Source of the DNA: Anaerolineales bacterium
GTDB lineage: Bacteria > Chloroflexota > Anaerolineae > Anaerolineales > Villigracilaceae
Direction of reading: 5' to 3'
Assembly: GCA_016928525.1 (NCBI GenBank)
Contig: JAFGKO010000078.1
Span: forward strand, 1-31,020
Length of the DNA stretch: 31,020 nt
How positions within the stretch are numbered: the first letter of the stretch is position 1; the number at the start of each line of letters is the position of its first letter. A model generated the notes under the pieces. The model did no database searches. It saw nothing but the letters and a program-made list of their open reading frames with translations, and had not been told where the DNA came from. A program made the position numbers and the translations under genes. Below are positions 29,669-31,020 of the stretch, piece by piece.

Positions 29669-31020
29669 ATGACCCGCCGCCTGCTACTTATCCCGGTCGT
29701 GATCTGCACCCTGGGCCTATTGCTCTTCGTCGCTTCCAGGGCAGACGCATCACCTGCCCTCCAAACAGCGACCACGCCCACGCCAACCTTCGACATCTCT
29801 CGTCTGGCTCAGCCGCCGACGGTTTACCCACCGGAGCAAGCCGATAACGGCGCGCAAACTTACTGGGGCATGTGCATGGACTGTCACGGCGACTGCGGGC
29901 AGGGATTAACCGATGAATGGCGCAACTCCTTCGAGCCTGATGAACGCGACTGCTGGGCTTCCGGCTGCCACGGATCGGATTCCCCGGAGAACAGCTTCGA
30001 AATCCCAGAAACAGGAGCCCCAGCGGTTTCTGGGCCGGGGAAATTAGCACGCTTTTCCAATGCCTTCGAACTGCACAGGTTCGTGGGCGAGAACATGCCA
30101 CTCTTTCCACCCGGTTCGTTGACCGAGGATGAAACCTGGGATGTGACAGCCTACCTGCTGAGGCTGAACGACTTACAACTAGCAGGTATTGTGCTGGATA
30201 AAACCAACAGTTCCGCGATCCCCATCCACCACAAAGTAGACGCTCCGGAGAGCGAAATCCCAGGAACCCTGATCCTATCGGGTGTACTAGTGCTGGCTGC
30301 CCTCGGCAAGGGCTTACAGGCACGTGTAAGATCGACTGCTGCTCCTCCCAGGCCAAAATTTGTGCATCACTTACACCCTCCGAGCATCCCGGCTTTGCAG
30401 TCCCGTTTCCGCTACACACTTGGCGCGGGTGGACTGGCAGTGTTCCTGTCGCTCGTCTTGCTGGTCACCGGCTTGCTTGAAATGTACTTCTATGTGCCCT
30501 CACCGAAAGGGGCCGCCGTCTCAGTCGAGACCATCACCACGCTGGTGCCGTTTGGGAACCTGATCCGCAACCTGCACTTTTGGTCGGCACAGTTGCTGGT
30601 CGTCATCATGACGGTTCACCTGCTGCGCGTGGTATTGACTGGCGCCTATGCCCCGCCCCGCCGTTTCAACTTCCTGCTCGGGCTGGGACTGTTGGTCTTC
30701 ATCCTGCTGCTGGATTTCACCGGCTATGTGCTGCGTTGGGATGAGGGCATCCGCTGGGCGCTGGTGGTGGGCGCAAACCTGCTCAAGACCATCCCATGGA
30801 TCGGCGAGGGACTTTATCTATTCGTGATCGGCGGGAGTGCACCGGGAGCCGCCACGCTAACCCGGTTCTACGCCTGGCACATCTTTGGGTTGACACTCAG
30901 CGCAATCATCCTAGTTACCTGGCATATTTTCCGTGTACGTCGCGATGGCGGGATCGCCGTGCCGCCACCCACGCAAAGGGAAGACAACATCCGCATCAAC
31001 CGTTTTGTGCTGCTGAAGCG
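29669..31020 (+). CDS. Cytochrome c-cytochrome b (b6-type) fusion, partial at right edge
   Basis: An open frame of 450 codons from ATG 29669 to the window end. A signal peptide (residues ~4-22) is followed by an exported domain with CMDCH (~69-73) and an unusual CWASGCH (CX4CH, ~95-101), and a cytochrome c-like end with GENMPLFPPGSLTEDETWDVTAYLL (split here as GENMPLFPP and DVTAYLL). After a membrane segment near 210, residues ~250-435 are a cytochrome b N-terminal domain: LHFWSAQLLVVIMTVHLL with histidines 14 apart and WHIFGLTLSAIILVTWHIF with histidines 15 apart. The 14/15 spacing is that of cytochrome b6 rather than mitochondrial-type b. It is probably the core of a quinol-oxidising complex. 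A ribosome binding site is not obvious. Confidence 0.87.
   Translation, partial: MTRRLLLIPVVICTLGLLLFVASRADASPALQTATTPTPTFDISRLAQPPTVYPPEQADNGAQTYWGMCMDCHGDCGQGLTDEWRNSFEPDERDCWASGCHGSDSPENSFEIPETGAPAVSGPGKLARFSNAFELHRFVGENMPLFPPGSLTEDETWDVTAYLLRLNDLQLAGIVLDKTNSSAIPIHHKVDAPESEIPGTLILSGVLVLAALGKGLQARVRSTAAPPRPKFVHHLHPPSIPALQSRFRYTLGAGGLAVFLSLVLLVTGLLEMYFYVPSPKGAAVSVETITTLVPFGNLIRNLHFWSAQLLVVIMTVHLLRVVLTGAYAPPRRFNFLLGLGLLVFILLLDFTGYVLRWDEGIRWALVVGANLLKTIPWIGEGLYLFVIGGSAPGAATLTRFYAWHIFGLTLSAIILVTWHIFRVRRDGGIAVPPPTQREDNIRINRFVLLK

Noticed and set aside
29688..30419. 243-codon minus-strand ORF
   Set aside because: It lies opposite the cytochrome c-b fusion, which has a signal peptide, haem motifs and membrane segments in the plus frame.

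Overview
This window looks like a chromosomal piece of an Anaerolineae-type member of the Chloroflexota. That placement is inference: it rests on the gene families, the many intergenic palindromes and the mix of anaerobic multiheme respiration with a large SUF locus; there is no rRNA to confirm it. Most of the sequence is moderately GC-rich with tightly packed genes. The first ~2.6 kb is clearly AT-richer and looks acquired. No stretch over 300 bases is gene-free; the longest gaps are 5832-6039, 4284-4447, 28060-28232 and 2476-2670. No CRISPR array or rRNA was seen.

Left accessory region (1-2670): minus-strand genes for a possible transposase start at the edge, an unknown 176-aa protein, a membrane-anchored 169-aa protein, and a TIR/DUF4062-like predicted defence protein with an unrecognised C-terminal domain. 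A short imperfect palindrome built on ACTCAAC recurs upstream of three of these genes. The region ends at a truncated ORF whose end overlaps the tail of a core phosphate transporter gene.

Housekeeping block (2671-7585): PiT phosphate transporter with its DUF47 partner, a decayed copy of the tRNA-His 3' end, tRNA-His, hisS, and a divergent methyltransferase/PIG-L deacetylase pair.

SUF block (7586-16082): a minus-strand operon sufC-sufB-sufD-(99-aa SH3-like protein)-sufS-sufU-Rieske ferredoxin behind a near-perfect sigma-70 promoter, with a terminator-like hairpin in its leader and palindromes at most longer gene junctions. Divergent from it are a diheme cytochrome c, then a SufR-like Fe-S sensing regulator and a SufT (MIP18/DUF59) protein. 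The suf and sufR promoters share an 18-base element at the -35 box, which suggests joint control by SufR.

Sulfur-respiration block (16126-23453): an XRE-cupin regulator and a divergent ArsR-type regulator precede an octaheme cytochrome of the tetrathionate reductase family, a 904-aa heptaheme cytochrome c fused to a b561-type membrane domain, and two YeeE/YedE sulfur-compound transporter halves, the second carrying a rhodanese-like domain without its catalytic cysteine. Together they read as a quinol-driven reductase for a sulfur oxyanion plus the transporter for its substrate or product.

Right block (23480-31020): a Y_phosphatase3-type phosphatase; a 1020-aa kinase/M23 peptidase/class III aminotransferase fusion; an unknown membrane protein; then a tightly coupled run of YwiC-like, DUF2007, DsrE-like and a cytochrome c-cytochrome b fusion that runs off the right edge.
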